NCBI RefSeq assembly: GCF_000192475.1
Contig: NZ_AEYW01000014.1
Span: 1-64,000 of the forward strand
Direction of reading: 5' to 3'
DNA: 64,000 bases
Origin: Ruegeria conchae
GTDB lineage: Bacteria > Pseudomonadota > Alphaproteobacteria > Rhodobacterales > Rhodobacteraceae
The first letter of the stretch is position 1. Each line of letters opens with the position of its first letter. Below are positions 52,426-61,524 of this stretch, piece after piece. The notes under the pieces are model-generated. The model did not search any database. It was given only the letters and a program-made list of their open reading frames with translations, and was not told where the DNA came from. Position numbers and translations under genes: made by a program.

Positions 52426-54855
52426 ATGTTCAGACATCTGATTAATCCGCCACTCATTGCGCTTTGCACGACCATTTTCCTAGCTGGCTGCGAATCCTCC
52501 GAAGAACGGGCCGAGCGCTTCTATCAATCGGCGCTTGAGCTTTTGGAGACGGGTGATCCCGAACTGGCGCTGCTTGAACTGCGTAACGTATTAGAGCTGG
52601 ATGTTTCTCATACCCAAGGACGGATCTTGTTTGCGCAGACTCTGGCACAACAAGGCCAGATAGGCGAGGCGCTGAACCAGTATCTGCGCGTGGTCGAACA
52701 GGAGCCCGAACGGCTGGATACCAGACTTATCGTGACCAGAATGTCATTGGACCAGAACCGATGGGAGGATGCGTTGCGCCATGGTCGCACTGCGCGTGAT
52801 CTGGCAGCTAACAATGCGGATGTCCGCTTTCTAAATGCGGTTCTGGACTATCGTGAGGGGATCGAGGCCGAGGACATTGCTGCGCTTGACGCGCCATTGC
52901 AAGTCGCACAGGACAGACTGGTGGACAGTCCCGACGATCGCCTCGCCCGGCGATTGGTTATTGATCATGCGGTAACGACTGGGAACCCTGATCTGGCCCT
53001 GCGCCGTATCGAAACAGCGTTGACGCATCTTCCCGATGAGTATGAATTCCATCTGGCCCGTTTGCGTATCCTGTCCGACCAACAAGACATGGCGGCAATA
53101 GGTGAGGCATTGCGGGAATTGACGGGCCGCTTTCCCGACCGGCGATTGGCGCGCAACATGCGATTGGCATGGCATATGGAGCAAAAGGACGTCGCCGGAG
53201 GCGAGGCGTTTTTGCGTCAGCTCGCAAATGCACCAAACACAGGCGTCGACGATCACCTGCAAGTGGTCAATTTCTTGAAACGCACCCAAGGTGAGGAAGC
53301 TGCGCGCTCGGAACTGAACAGCCTGATTTCCGCGCAGCCCGAAAACAAAAGCTATCAGGCCACATTGGCGGCCCTGAACTACGAGGCAGGCCAGACCGCA
53401 GCCGCCATCGAAATGATGCACGAACTGCTGGCGGACGCTCAGGCCACGGAAGAGACAGCAAACCTTAAGATCAATCTGGCGCGCATGTTGATCAGCGGCG
53501 GGGATGTACCTGCCGCCGAGGCGCTGATCAGCGAGGTTTTGGCGGAAGCTCCGGGTCATACGGAAGCGCTGAAAATGCACGCCACCTGGCAAATTCGCGA
53601 GGATCGCCCCGAGGAGGCCATTCTGACGCTGCGCACCGCCCAGGCCGGAGCACCGCGCGATCCCAACATTCTGATTCTGATGGGTCAGGCACATGAGCGC
53701 ACCGGAGCGCGAGAGCTGGCCGGTGAGCGCTATGCGCTAGCGGTTGAGGCCTCAGGTCGCGCTCTGGACGAGTCTTTGCGCTATGCTGCGTTCCTGCTGT
53801 CGGATGACAGGCTTGATGTTGCTGAAACCGTTCTGGCGGATGCGCTTGGTGTCACGCCCGGCAATGTCGAATTGCTGACCGCAATGGCTGAGATTCAGCT
53901 GCGGCAAAAGAATTGGATTCGGGTGAAGAGACTGATCTGGCGCCTGCGGGCACAAGATGATCCCTCTGCACTGACAGCCGCCGATCGGATCGAAGCAGCA
54001 GTATTGGTTCAACAGAACCGAACCGAAGACGCTATCAGATTCCTGAGCGACCTGAGCGCCGCAGAGCCGGCGGACCTTAATGCACTGACAAACTTGATCG
54101 GCACCATGGTACAGAACGGCAAAATCAATACGGCTGTTGATGTGCTTGAAAACAGGTTGCAGGACACGCCCGGCGATCCGGTATTGCGCTATTTGCGCGC
54201 CGGGATTTACGAGGCCGAAGGCCAGGATGACGAAGCCGAAGCGATCTATCGCGTGTTGCTTACAGAAGACCCGGAAAATCTTCGAGCCGTACGCCAAATG
54301 GCCCGGATGCTGACCCGACAAGGGCGCGAGCCAGAGCTAACGGCACTGCTCAATGTCGCGTCAGACGCCAATCCAGATGCAGTGTTGCCGCGCGCCCTGC
54401 GGGCAGAGCAGCTTCAACGTCAGAATGATTTCGACGGAGCGATTGCAGCTTATGATGCGCTTTACACAAATAACTCTGACGTAGAGGTATTTGCCAACAA
54501 TCTGGCCAGTCTGATCAGCATCCATCGCGATGATGCCGAAAGCCTGTCGCGCGCCTTTGTCGTCGCCCGCCGGTTTCAACGTTCAGACGTACCTGCCTTT
54601 CGCAATACCTATGGCTGGATTGTATTTCTAAGGGGCGAATTGGATGAAGCGATAATTCACCTTGAGGCAGCAGCGCAAGGACTGCCCGACAATCCGACTG
54701 TTCAATATCATCTGGGAGAAGCTTATGTTGCTGCTGGACGCGGGGAAGACGCACAAAGAGTCTTGAACCGGGCTGTCGCGCTTTCGGCGCAGCACGATTT
54801 CTCTCAGTTACAAAGAACGCAGGAATTGTTGCAGCAATTGTCTGTCAACCGGTGA
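52426..54855 (+). CDS. PrsT-like TPR-repeat lipoprotein
   Basis: The 809-residue protein begins with a lipoprotein signal peptide; the lipobox is LAGC with Cys22. The rest is a long array of tetratricopeptide repeats, with alternating A/L/Y patterns such as RFYQSALELLETGDPELAL near the start and VQYHLGEAYVAAGRGEDAQ near the end. This matches the TPR lipoprotein (PrsT type) that accompanies exosortase and PEP-CTERM polysaccharide systems. It is probably anchored in the periplasmic leaflet and acts as scaffold for export or polymer handling. Nothing in the sequence shows enzymatic activity. Confidence 0.87.
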   Translation: MFRHLINPPLIALCTTIFLAGCESSEERAERFYQSALELLETGDPELALLELRNVLELDVSHTQGRILFAQTLAQQGQIGEALNQYLRVVEQEPERLDTRLIVTRMSLDQNRWEDALRHGRTARDLAANNADVRFLNAVLDYREGIEAEDIAALDAPLQVAQDRLVDSPDDRLARRLVIDHAVTTGNPDLALRRIETALTHLPDEYEFHLARLRILSDQQDMAAIGEALRELTGRFPDRRLARNMRLAWHMEQKDVAGGEAFLRQLANAPNTGVDDHLQVVNFLKRTQGEEAARSELNSLISAQPENKSYQATLAALNYEAGQTAAAIEMMHELLADAQATEETANLKINLARMLISGGDVPAAEALISEVLAEAPGHTEALKMHATWQIREDRPEEAILTLRTAQAGAPRDPNILILMGQAHERTGARELAGERYALAVEASGRALDESLRYAAFLLSDDRLDVAETVLADALGVTPGNVELLTAMAEIQLRQKNWIRVKRLIWRLRAQDDPSALTAADRIEAAVLVQQNRTEDAIRFLSDLSAAEPADLNALTNLIGTMVQNGKINTAVDVLENRLQDTPGDPVLRYLRAGIYEAEGQDDEAEAIYRVLLTEDPENLRAVRQMARMLTRQGREPELTALLNVASDANPDAVLPRALRAEQLQRQNDFDGAIAAYDALYTNNSDVEVFANNLASLISIHRDDAESLSRAFVVARRFQRSDVPAFRNTYGWIVFLRGELDEAIIHLEAAAQGLPDNPTVQYHLGEAYVAAGRGEDAQRVLNRAVALSAQHDFSQLQRTQELLQQLSVNR

Positions 54856-54874
54856 CTGTCGCGCGGTCCGCCTG

Positions 54875-55099
54875 TCAATTCACCTGTTGGACCGAAACGT
54901 GTTCGACACAATTTTCCTCGACAAGCAGGGCGCGGCAAATGAGGACGGCACACAGCATAAGGCCGACAATACCGCCTGTTGCTGCATAGATCATGATCGC
55001 GGTGCCCAATGAAGCGCCTGAAACCAGCGCACCGACGCTCAATGCGCCCGCGGCCATCAATCCATGCAAGATCAATCCGACTATCATCTCACACTTCAT
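54875..55099 (-). CDS. Small two-helix membrane protein
   Basis: I choose the ATG at 55097-55099, giving 74 residues; the frame runs to a GTG at 55138, but the predicted promoter would start transcription almost at that codon. Two hydrophobic helices are evident, MIVGLILHGLMAAGALSVGA and TAIMIYAATGGIVGLMLCAVLI, followed by a polar tail ending HVSVQQVN. Gly/Ala-rich helices suggest close packing. I do not recognise a family. The gene converges on the TPR lipoprotein gene with a 19-base gap and has its own promoter. Confidence 0.6.
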   Translation of the reverse strand: MKCEMIVGLILHGLMAAGALSVGALVSGASLGTAIMIYAATGGIVGLMLCAVLICRALLVEENCVEHVSVQQVN

Positions 55100-55146
55100 C
55101 CCCTGAGATGTCCCTACGCGCGGTTGTCCTGACACCACGCCAGCAA

Positions 55147-55175
55147 ATTATACAATTGTGTCACAATAATGTCTT
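55147..55175 (-). promoter_or_regulatory. Promoter with palindrome in its spacer
   Basis: On the minus strand, AAGACA (55170-55175) and a perfect TATAAT (55147-55152) are 17 bases apart, a good sigma-70-type promoter for the small membrane protein. The spacer contains the perfect palindrome ATTGTG-A-CACAAT (55155-55167), where a repressor could bind between the two boxes. Confidence 0.6.
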
Positions 55176-55371
55176 CGTCCAGCGCACGAAGGCAGCGGTC
55201 ATTCGCCGATCAGGTTAGGAAGATCCGGTTAACAAAGGGTAACTACGTCACAGTCTGCAAGAAATCATGAAAACTGACTTGAAAGCTGGGCAAGATATCG
55301 CCGAAACAGGATAGAGTGTATTCGGCGCAGCGCCGAGCGATACTGCAATGCAGAGATGGAAGAGTTTGGAC

Positions 55372-55971
55372 ATGAGATCAATTTTCACATTGCTTATTTC
55401 GGCATTGATCAGCGTTCTGGCGCTGCCGGCGCTGGCGCAGGGCTATCGGATTCAGTCAGGCGATACGCTGCGCGTCGAAGTGCTTGAAGATGAGAGCCTC
55501 AACCGCGACATTCTTGTGGCGCCTGACGGTCAGATAAACGTACCGCTCGCGGGCACCATCAGGGCCGGGGGCCGCACAGTTGAGCAGGTCAGGTCTGATC
55601 TGACCGAACTGCTTGCTCCCAACTTCGCTTCTACGCCCAACGTGTTTGTATCGCTGGGCGCGTTGAACGTACCGATTCCGCCGCTTCCCGACGAAACGAT
55701 CTATGTATATGTGATTGGAGAAGCAGGCTCGCCCGGGCGTCATGCGCCAGTGCGCGGTACAACACTTATGCAATTCTTCGGTGAGATGGGTGGATTTTCT
55801 AGATTCGCCGCCACAAAACGGATAATGCTACGTCGTACAGACAGCGCAGGTAAGGAAACTGTTTACCAGTTTGACTATGATGCGATGTTGGACGGCACAG
55901 GAACAGGGGGATCGACGAGGCTGGCCGACGGTGATGTGATTGTAATCCCACAACGGCGCTTGTTCGAATAA
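55372..55971 (+). CDS. Wza/BexD-type polysaccharide export protein
   Basis: I choose the ATG at 55372, giving 199 residues, because it starts a clean signal peptide (MRSIFTLLISALISVLALPALAQ). The frame also allows ATG 55348. The mature part has the polysaccharide export domain (YRIQSGDTLRVEVLEDESLN ... APDGQINVPLAGTIRAGGRT) and one SLBB-like region with YVYVIGEAGSPGRH. The ending VIVIPQRRLFE is typical. It is shorter than full Wza and lacks an obvious lipobox, like the short exporters of exosortase-linked loci. It should form the periplasmic or outer-membrane channel together with the protein at 55993. Confidence 0.9.
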   Translation: MRSIFTLLISALISVLALPALAQGYRIQSGDTLRVEVLEDESLNRDILVAPDGQINVPLAGTIRAGGRTVEQVRSDLTELLAPNFASTPNVFVSLGALNVPIPPLPDETIYVYVIGEAGSPGRHAPVRGTTLMQFFGEMGGFSRFAATKRIMLRRTDSAGKETVYQFDYDAMLDGTGTGGSTRLADGDVIVIPQRRLFE

Positions 55972-55985
55972 CCCCTAAAAAGGGG
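55972..55985 (+). promoter_or_regulatory. Small hairpin covering the downstream ribosome site
   Basis: CCCCT (55972-55976) pairs with AGGGG (55981-55985) around an AAAA loop, directly after the export-gene stop codon. AGGGG sits seven bases before the GTG start at 55993 and is the best ribosome site for that gene, so the stem could make its translation depend on ribosomes arriving from upstream. Confidence 0.4.
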
Positions 55986-55992
55986 CAGGGCA

Positions 55993-57405
55993 GTGAAATT
56001 AAAGCTTGGTTTACAAACAGCACTTTGTGGTGCTGTTTGTATGTCGGTAAATACAGGTAACCGCGCAATCGCTCAGGGCATTGAGTTGGATCCCGGCGGG
56101 CCGCAAATGACCCTTGGCATAGCTCAGCGTTTTGAGACAGGGCGCAATTTGACACTTGATGTTCCCGAGCAGGGCAATGGATCAATTGCTTCGACAATCC
56201 TATCCTTTGGGCTATCGAGTGAAACTCCCATACAGAGCCTGAGCTTGGATGCTGTTACCGCTTTGCGGTTTAGCGATCTGCCAGATCGAGGCAGCGACGT
56301 TGATATCGGTGATTCCATCTTTGACTTTGGTTACATTCGAGACGGAGCCAACGCTGGTCTCGACCTTGGCCTCGACTTTTCAAGCTATGATATAGGTCTT
56401 TTTCGGTCACTTAATGACTTCATAGATGAAGACGGTGTAGTCGATTTACCCTCCGACTTTGGCGATTTAACGGGCGACGGGACTCGCAGAGAGTTACTCT
56501 TTTCCTTACAAATGGACTTTGGGCGTCAGGATTTGGTCAACTATTATTTCCGCATAGATACGCAGAATCTTGACTACGTAGATCAGACAAGTCCGGATCT
56601 ATTCGATACTGATGTAATTAGCGGGGGTGCGGGCATTGGCTTTATCCTGTCGCCGGTCACAACTGCCGCGATTGATATCAGCGCAGAGCGATACGAAGAA
56701 GATAACCCGGATCAGACTGACCGGAAAACCAAAGATATTGTTTTTGGGTTGTCTCAGGAAGTCACCGAACGGTTGCGGTTGGACTTCGCGTTAGGGTACG
56801 TGGATATCGATGAGCGCGAACTGATTTCCGGCGATGACTCTGCCTCTGGCCTCATCGGAGGATTTGGTGCCGAGTATGATATGCCTAATGGCGCAGTGTT
56901 TTTCGATGCTGAAAGCGAGTTGGCGCTGGCTGGGCGCCTTAATTCATTCCGTGTCGGTCGCAGCCTTGAAGTGCTTGGCGCTGAGCTCTCGGCCAGCTTG
57001 GGTGTTGCGCATACAGATGGTGGAAAAACAGAACCAATCGGGTCGTTGACATACAGTAATGAATTTGGCGACAACGAACTTCGAATCTTCTTCGATAGGG
57101 ATGTCGTCATCACAGATGACGAGGTATTTCGCGACGAATATATTCTTGACGTCGGCTATATCTGGGGCCTTGGCCCATCTTCACGTTTCGGGCTTGGTGC
57201 AACGCAGATTTTCCAAGATTCTACTGAAGTAGATCCTCGCGTTGAACGGACAGACTTGAATGCCGTATACAGCTACGAGCTCGAGTCTCAATGGATTATA
57301 AATGCCGGTCTAAACTACAGTGTCCGTGATGAAGAGGGCCTTGGCCGAGCTACCAGTCCTCTGGCGTTTTTTCAGATTGGTCGAGAATTCGCTTGGCGGC
57401 CGTGA
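55993..57405 (+). CDS. Outer-membrane beta-barrel protein of the polysaccharide locus
   Basis: The 470-residue protein starts at a GTG behind AGGGG and has a signal peptide at about residues 1-28 (MKLKLGLQTALCGAVCMSVNT...AIAQG). The remainder is rich in alternating hydrophobic and polar residues with frequent Asp/Gly turns, as in a beta-barrel. It ends with aromatic residues (FFQIGREFAW-RP), close to an outer-membrane C-terminal signal. It is similar in size and context to the PEP-CTERM-associated outer-membrane proteins that lie beside Wza-type exporters. A role as outer-membrane part of polymer export is an inference. Confidence 0.75.
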   Translation: MKLKLGLQTALCGAVCMSVNTGNRAIAQGIELDPGGPQMTLGIAQRFETGRNLTLDVPEQGNGSIASTILSFGLSSETPIQSLSLDAVTALRFSDLPDRGSDVDIGDSIFDFGYIRDGANAGLDLGLDFSSYDIGLFRSLNDFIDEDGVVDLPSDFGDLTGDGTRRELLFSLQMDFGRQDLVNYYFRIDTQNLDYVDQTSPDLFDTDVISGGAGIGFILSPVTTAAIDISAERYEEDNPDQTDRKTKDIVFGLSQEVTERLRLDFALGYVDIDERELISGDDSASGLIGGFGAEYDMPNGAVFFDAESELALAGRLNSFRVGRSLEVLGAELSASLGVAHTDGGKTEPIGSLTYSNEFGDNELRIFFDRDVVITDDEVFRDEYILDVGYIWGLGPSSRFGLGATQIFQDSTEVDPRVERTDLNAVYSYELESQWIINAGLNYSVRDEEGLGRATSPLAFFQIGREFAWRP

Positions 57406-57419
57406 TCAGCTTTCACCGT

Positions 57420-57478
57420 CAACTGCATAGGTGGGCTTGCCAGATACTCGGATCCACCATAGTCATCGGCTGCAGTTG
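57420..57478. other. Nested inverted repeats after the outer-membrane protein gene
   Basis: CAACTGCA (57420-57427) and TGCAGTTG (57471-57478) are exact inverted copies, and inside them GGTGG (57430-57434) faces CCACC (57454-57458). A long two-part hairpin could form in the 116-base gap before the next gene. No T-run follows, so it is not an ordinary terminator. Confidence 0.35.
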
Positions 57479-57521
57479 GTAATTCATATGTTCTGCATTA
57501 CCGCCATGGTGAATCTCTGCT

Positions 57522-58694
57522 TTGGCTAATGTTCAACTGGACCCGTTGATCTTGCAAAGATACATTTATTCCATTCCCAAATTTCTCTTATGGATGTTCA
57601 CACTCTATGTCGTGGTGCTTGCGTACCAGGATTTTCTGCTGGGTGGGAACTCCTGGAAACAGGGTGACTGGCTTATCAATAGCGTCGATACGACCGTGCG
57701 TCGGGGAATAATGGGCTCATTACTGCTACGAGTCTCTCAGACCTTATCCATTGACGTTGTGCTATTGGTAGTGTTGCTGCAAATCTCCCTATTGTTGGCC
57801 GCGATGGGTCTGCTCACCCAATCAATCAGAAGATCCGATACACCCGCGACCATTTGGCTTCTGATTTTGTCGCCGGGCTTTTTCATCAGTTTCTGGTCAC
57901 TTGACGATCAGGGCGGCTTGCGAAAGGAGCTGATCACCTTTCTGGCATTTACCCTTTTGCTGTATGCCACCAGCCGCCTGACACCCAGCAGGATTTTGAT
58001 CTACGTTTCGGCATTCGTATTCGGCTTTGCTGTTCTAAGCCACGAAGGCAACCTTTTCTTCGCCCCCTTCTTTGCCTTCAGCTATTACCTGCTGTTTGCG
58101 AAATCCGCGATTTCCCGCCGAGAGCTCGCTGCTCTTCTGATTATCCTTGCAGGCTCCTGCGTCGCCACCGTCGTCATTGCATTCAGCTTCGACACGGTGA
58201 CCGATTACATGACAGTTTGCCGCCCGGTACTGGCAGCGGGCGTCGACGCTGAGATTTGTTCCGGAGCAATCAAAGCACTTGAGATTCCGCTTAAGGAATA
58301 CCTGACAGCGACGTTCTGGATGTTTTTCTCACCCCTCGTCCTGTCCTTTGCACTTTTGTACGCAATAACTGCGATCCCGATCATCGTCATCGGCAGGCAT
58401 TTCATTGATGGTCGCATGTTCATCAAGGCCTACGTGGCCTCGGCATTCCTGTTTCTGCCTCTTTATCTCGTTGCAGTGGATTGGGGCCGTTGGGTCAGTT
58501 TCCACACAACAGCTGTGATCTTTACATTGCTGATTGCCGTAAGCCTCGGCTTCGCGAAAAACACACCGGGCCGGGAGCTGCCGCCTGTATTGTTCAACAT
58601 ATTGCTCATTTTCTTCCTGATTGTGGGCTTCTCACATTTCGTCAACGTGATTTGGGGCGGCATGGCGTGGAAAGCGGTAAATGGCATTCTCTAA
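57522..58694 (+). CDS. Polytopic membrane protein, possible second polymerase
   Basis: The 390-residue protein has about nine to eleven membrane helices. Between them are conserved-looking polar motifs: WLINSVDTTVRRGIMGSL near residue 55, SLDDQGGLRKELITF near 125, and SHEGNLFF near 170. A VDWGRW motif lies near residue 310. The pattern resembles Wzy-like polymerases or multi-span glycosyltransferases, but I do not recognise a named family. The start is uncertain: 57522 is a TTG without a ribosome site. It follows the exporter and outer-membrane genes and ends before a hairpin shared with the convergent gene. Confidence 0.65.
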   Translation: MANVQLDPLILQRYIYSIPKFLLWMFTLYVVVLAYQDFLLGGNSWKQGDWLINSVDTTVRRGIMGSLLLRVSQTLSIDVVLLVVLLQISLLLAAMGLLTQSIRRSDTPATIWLLILSPGFFISFWSLDDQGGLRKELITFLAFTLLLYATSRLTPSRILIYVSAFVFGFAVLSHEGNLFFAPFFAFSYYLLFAKSAISRRELAALLIILAGSCVATVVIAFSFDTVTDYMTVCRPVLAAGVDAEICSGAIKALEIPLKEYLTATFWMFFSPLVLSFALLYAITAIPIIVIGRHFIDGRMFIKAYVASAFLFLPLYLVAVDWGRWVSFHTTAVIFTLLIAVSLGFAKNTPGRELPPVLFNILLIFFLIVGFSHFVNVIWGGMAWKAVNGIL

Positions 58695-58756
58695 CCAACC
58701 GCCGGATAATCTTCCCTAGCCTGCCCTTAACAACCCGCTTCTCGCGTCAGATGGGC

Positions 58757-58794
58757 AACCGAAGATGAACCCTCAAGCGGGATCACCTTCGGTT
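58757..58794. terminator. Bidirectional terminator-like hairpin
   Basis: AACCGAAG (58757-58764) pairs with CTTCGGTT (58787-58794). After one mismatch TGA pairs with TCA, and after another CCC pairs with GGG, around a six-base loop. It lies between two convergent genes and probably ends both transcripts, although no T-run follows. Confidence 0.6.
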
Positions 58795-58815
58795 CTGGCT
58801 AACGCAGTAATGACG

Positions 58816-59763
58816 TCAGGACGGTATGTAGGGCTGCACAGCCTCGAACACATGGTCAGAGATTTCTTCATAGTTGTCCATGAAGACGCTGTGAATATTC
58901 TTTGTCGAGACATCCGGTTTTGGCGCTTTTTGCTCGAACATGGTCGAGTATACGATCATCGCGACCAACAGATGCAGCGTGTCATTGCCGTGCGGTGCGG
59001 CATCTTTAAACCATTCGCCAGCTTTGATGTCGGAAGCCGGCGTGTTTTCCATGACCGAGACCATTGTGCGGGCGACCGGGATCATCCTGATGCGCGATGC
59101 GACACTGGGTTCAGTTTTTTTGGCGTGCTCCAGAAGATTGTCGAACCAACCCGTGTAATCATATTGTGATGTCGTTCTTTCACGCCAACGGGCAAAGTCG
59201 CGGTCTGATCCGGCACCGGTACTATCGTCCAATATTTTGCCGCCATCAGCCCAGCCTTCGTAGATCCAATAGATCGGCTCATCCGTCACATTTTCTTCAT
59301 GGGCCGCGATGATATCCGTTACCTCATCGCCCCAGGTTAAAGCTTTGCCTTCGACCGGGGGCCTGGGGATAGGCCCGGCGACAGCCGGGTTCGGGTTAGC
59401 ACCTTGCGAGCCATAAACAGGAGGGCCCGAAAAGTTATCCGTCACGATGATAACATCTGTCACGTTTGCGCGTTCAACTGACGGCCATGACTGGGTGACC
59501 CCTGGCGACGGAACCCCAAATCGAATCCAGTTCTGGTTCCAATTCGGCGGAGCGACAGGCGGCGTAATGTCATAGCTACCCTGAGCCGCAAAAAACTGTT
59601 CGCCATTCGCTTCCACCAGCAACTTCATCATCGGGGGAACCAGATCATAAAGACTGTTCATATACGCACCAGTCGACCTCCGCTGTAACGCCTCGGCTTG
59701 GGCAAGGCTCGGAACCGAGGATACGGTGACCAGCGAAACAACGACTGCACTCAAGAATCGCAC
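58816..59763 (-). CDS. Secreted SGNH-like protein
   Basis: The frame extends to 59814, but I choose the GTG at 59761-59763, eight bases after GGGAG. This gives 315 residues with a clean signal peptide (MRFLSAVVVSLVTVSSVPSLAQA). The mature protein shares several landmarks with the SGNH-like protein at 32481: Ser37 in YMNSLYDLVPPMM, the YEGWAD motif (YETWHN in the other), and Asp261/His264 in DTLHLL. A Pro-rich insertion near residues 112-138 is unique to it. It is predicted to be periplasmic or extracellular. A role as an esterase or acyltransferase acting on polysaccharide substituents is an inference. Confidence 0.6.
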   Translation of the reverse strand: MRFLSAVVVSLVTVSSVPSLAQAEALQRRSTGAYMNSLYDLVPPMMKLLVEANGEQFFAAQGSYDITPPVAPPNWNQNWIRFGVPSPGVTQSWPSVERANVTDVIIVTDNFSGPPVYGSQGANPNPAVAGPIPRPPVEGKALTWGDEVTDIIAAHEENVTDEPIYWIYEGWADGGKILDDSTGAGSDRDFARWRERTTSQYDYTGWFDNLLEHAKKTEPSVASRIRMIPVARTMVSVMENTPASDIKAGEWFKDAAPHGNDTLHLLVAMIVYSTMFEQKAPKPDVSTKNIHSVFMDNYEEISDHVFEAVQPYIPS

Positions 59764-60093
59764 TGCATAAACTCCCGATAGGTTCATCTCATTGAAATAC
59801 AGTACATCGCGCAAATGCGAAGTACATCCTGCAAAACAAATTCTTCCGCGGACCCTCTACTATTCTACTCGATTCAGCATATTGTTCTTGGCAATGAAAC
59901 AGGGGCTATCCCTGATCGATCCCGAAAAAGTCCGTATTTCAAATCAGTACGGGTAATGGGGGCACAATGAACGAGCCTGTGTGAAATAGCGCCTCGCCAG
60001 ACATACATCCGCCGTATTATATCCATAGCCAAGTAAATATATATACTTGCGTTATCTGACTAATAGTTTGAGGGGCTTCGGCCATTTGTTCAT
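59764..60093. promoter_or_regulatory. Divergent region with tandem repeat and AT-rich palindrome
   Basis: Two adjacent 20-base units begin with AGTACATC and share GCAAA at the same position (59801-59820 and 59821-59840), just upstream of the secreted SGNH-like gene. At 60031-60048, AAGTA and TACTT flank an AT-only core, a likely melting or binding site ahead of the HAD-UbiA gene. No RNA gene is visible. Confidence 0.4.
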
Positions 60094-61524
60094 ATGACGA
60101 GTGAAACACCTTTACCAGTACTGGTGGTGGATCTGGACGGAACGCTGCTGCGCTCTGACATTTTGTTTGAGACTTTTTGGAGTGCATTGGGAAGAAACTG
60201 GCGGACGCCAATTCAGGCTGTCGGCGCGTTGATGCAAAGCAAGGCAAAGCTGAAACGGGACCTTGCCCAATCCGGCCCATTGGATGTGGCGACGCTGCCC
60301 TACGACCCCGAGGTCATCTCTTATGTGAAGAACTGGCGCAATCGTGGTGGCCGGACGGCGCTGGTAACGGCCAGTGACGAAAGGATTGCCAATGGCATCT
60401 TCGACCATCTGGGTATTTTCGATGAGGTCTACGGATCGGACGGCGTTCGCAACCTGAAAGGCCCTGCAAAGGCATCCTTTCTGAAGGACCATTTTGAGGG
60501 CGGTTTTGCTTATATGGGCGACGCCCATGCCGATATTCCTGTATGGTCACAAGCCGAACGCGCAATCACTGTAAATACCTCTGCCTCGTTGCGCAGCACG
60601 GTGGACAGCCTGGACGCTCAGGTCGATCATCTTCAGACCCGGCCCAACAGCATCAAACCGTATATCAAGGCAATGCGCCCGCATCAGTGGCTCAAGAACA
60701 TATTGGTCTTTCTGCCGATGCTGGCGGCCCATCAGTACGATTGGGGCACGTTTTTGGCCGCTCTGATGGCATTCATCTCCTTTTCGATGGTTGCCTCCAG
60801 CGCCTACGTCACAAATGACCTTCTGGACTTGGCCGCCGACCGGGCCCATCCGCGCAAATGCAAACGGCCCTTTGCGTCAGGCGCAATACCGATCGCTCAT
60901 GGCACCTGGATGGCGATGGGCATGCTTGCACTTGGCGTCATCATCGCCGCCAGTGTCAATCTCGCCTTGTTGGGGGCGATGATCTTTTACTACGTTGCGA
61001 CCACCGCTTATTCCCTGAACATCAAACGCCGGATCGTGATCGACATCATAGTGCTGGCCGGATTGTACACGACGCGCATCATCGCTGGTGGCTATGCGAC
61101 AGAAATACCCCTATCGGTCTGGCTTTTGGCGTTTTCGGTGTTTTTCTTCCTGTCTCTGGCATCGGTCAAACGTCAAGCCGAACTGATAGACACCGCCAAG
61201 CGTGGTGCGATGGAAGCTGCTGGTCGCGGATATCAGGTCGATGATCTGCCGCTGATCAGTCAGGTGGCAATCTCGTCAGGTTATGTATCGGTGCTGGTGA
61301 TGGCGCTTTATATCAACTCGCCAACCGTTGTGGAGCTTTACCGATCCCCTACGGCGCTTTGGGTTGTATGCCTGATCCTGCTCTATTGGCTTACCCGCAT
61401 CATCATGATTACCCATCGCGGACACATGCACGACGACCCGGTCGTGTTTGCGGCCAAGGACCGAACCAGTCAGCTGTGTTTTCTGGGCATTCTGTTCTGC
61501 GCCATCTGGGGTGCGCTGCTATGA
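60094..61524 (+). CDS. HAD phosphatase-UbiA fusion, decaprenyl-phosphate phosphoribosyltransferase-like
   Basis: The 476-residue protein joins a HAD-type phosphatase (about residues 1-185) to a UbiA-family membrane prenyltransferase (about 190-476). The HAD part has the DxD nucleophile site DLDGTLL (Asp13, Asp15), TASDE and YMGDAHADIP. The UbiA part has RPHQWLKN and the metal site NDLLDLAADRAHPRKCKRP (Asn241, Asp245, Asp249), then about eight helices. In mycobacteria, a UbiA enzyme (Rv3806c) makes decaprenyl-phosphoryl-5-phosphoribose and a phosphatase removes the phosphate; here both may be fused. The downstream GtrA, DprE1-like and DprE2-like genes support this assignment. Confidence 0.87.
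   Translation: MTSETPLPVLVVDLDGTLLRSDILFETFWSALGRNWRTPIQAVGALMQSKAKLKRDLAQSGPLDVATLPYDPEVISYVKNWRNRGGRTALVTASDERIANGIFDHLGIFDEVYGSDGVRNLKGPAKASFLKDHFEGGFAYMGDAHADIPVWSQAERAITVNTSASLRSTVDSLDAQVDHLQTRPNSIKPYIKAMRPHQWLKNILVFLPMLAAHQYDWGTFLAALMAFISFSMVASSAYVTNDLLDLAADRAHPRKCKRPFASGAIPIAHGTWMAMGMLALGVIIAASVNLALLGAMIFYYVATTAYSLNIKRRIVIDIIVLAGLYTTRIIAGGYATEIPLSVWLLAFSVFFFLSLASVKRQAELIDTAKRGAMEAAGRGYQVDDLPLISQVAISSGYVSVLVMALYINSPTVVELYRSPTALWVVCLILLYWLTRIIMITHRGHMHDDPVVFAAKDRTSQLCFLGILFCAIWGALL

Noticed and set aside
61359-61520. N-terminal extension of the GtrA protein
   Set aside because: It reads through the end of the HAD-UbiA gene in another frame; the start at 61521 gives a normal GtrA length and an ATGA overlap.
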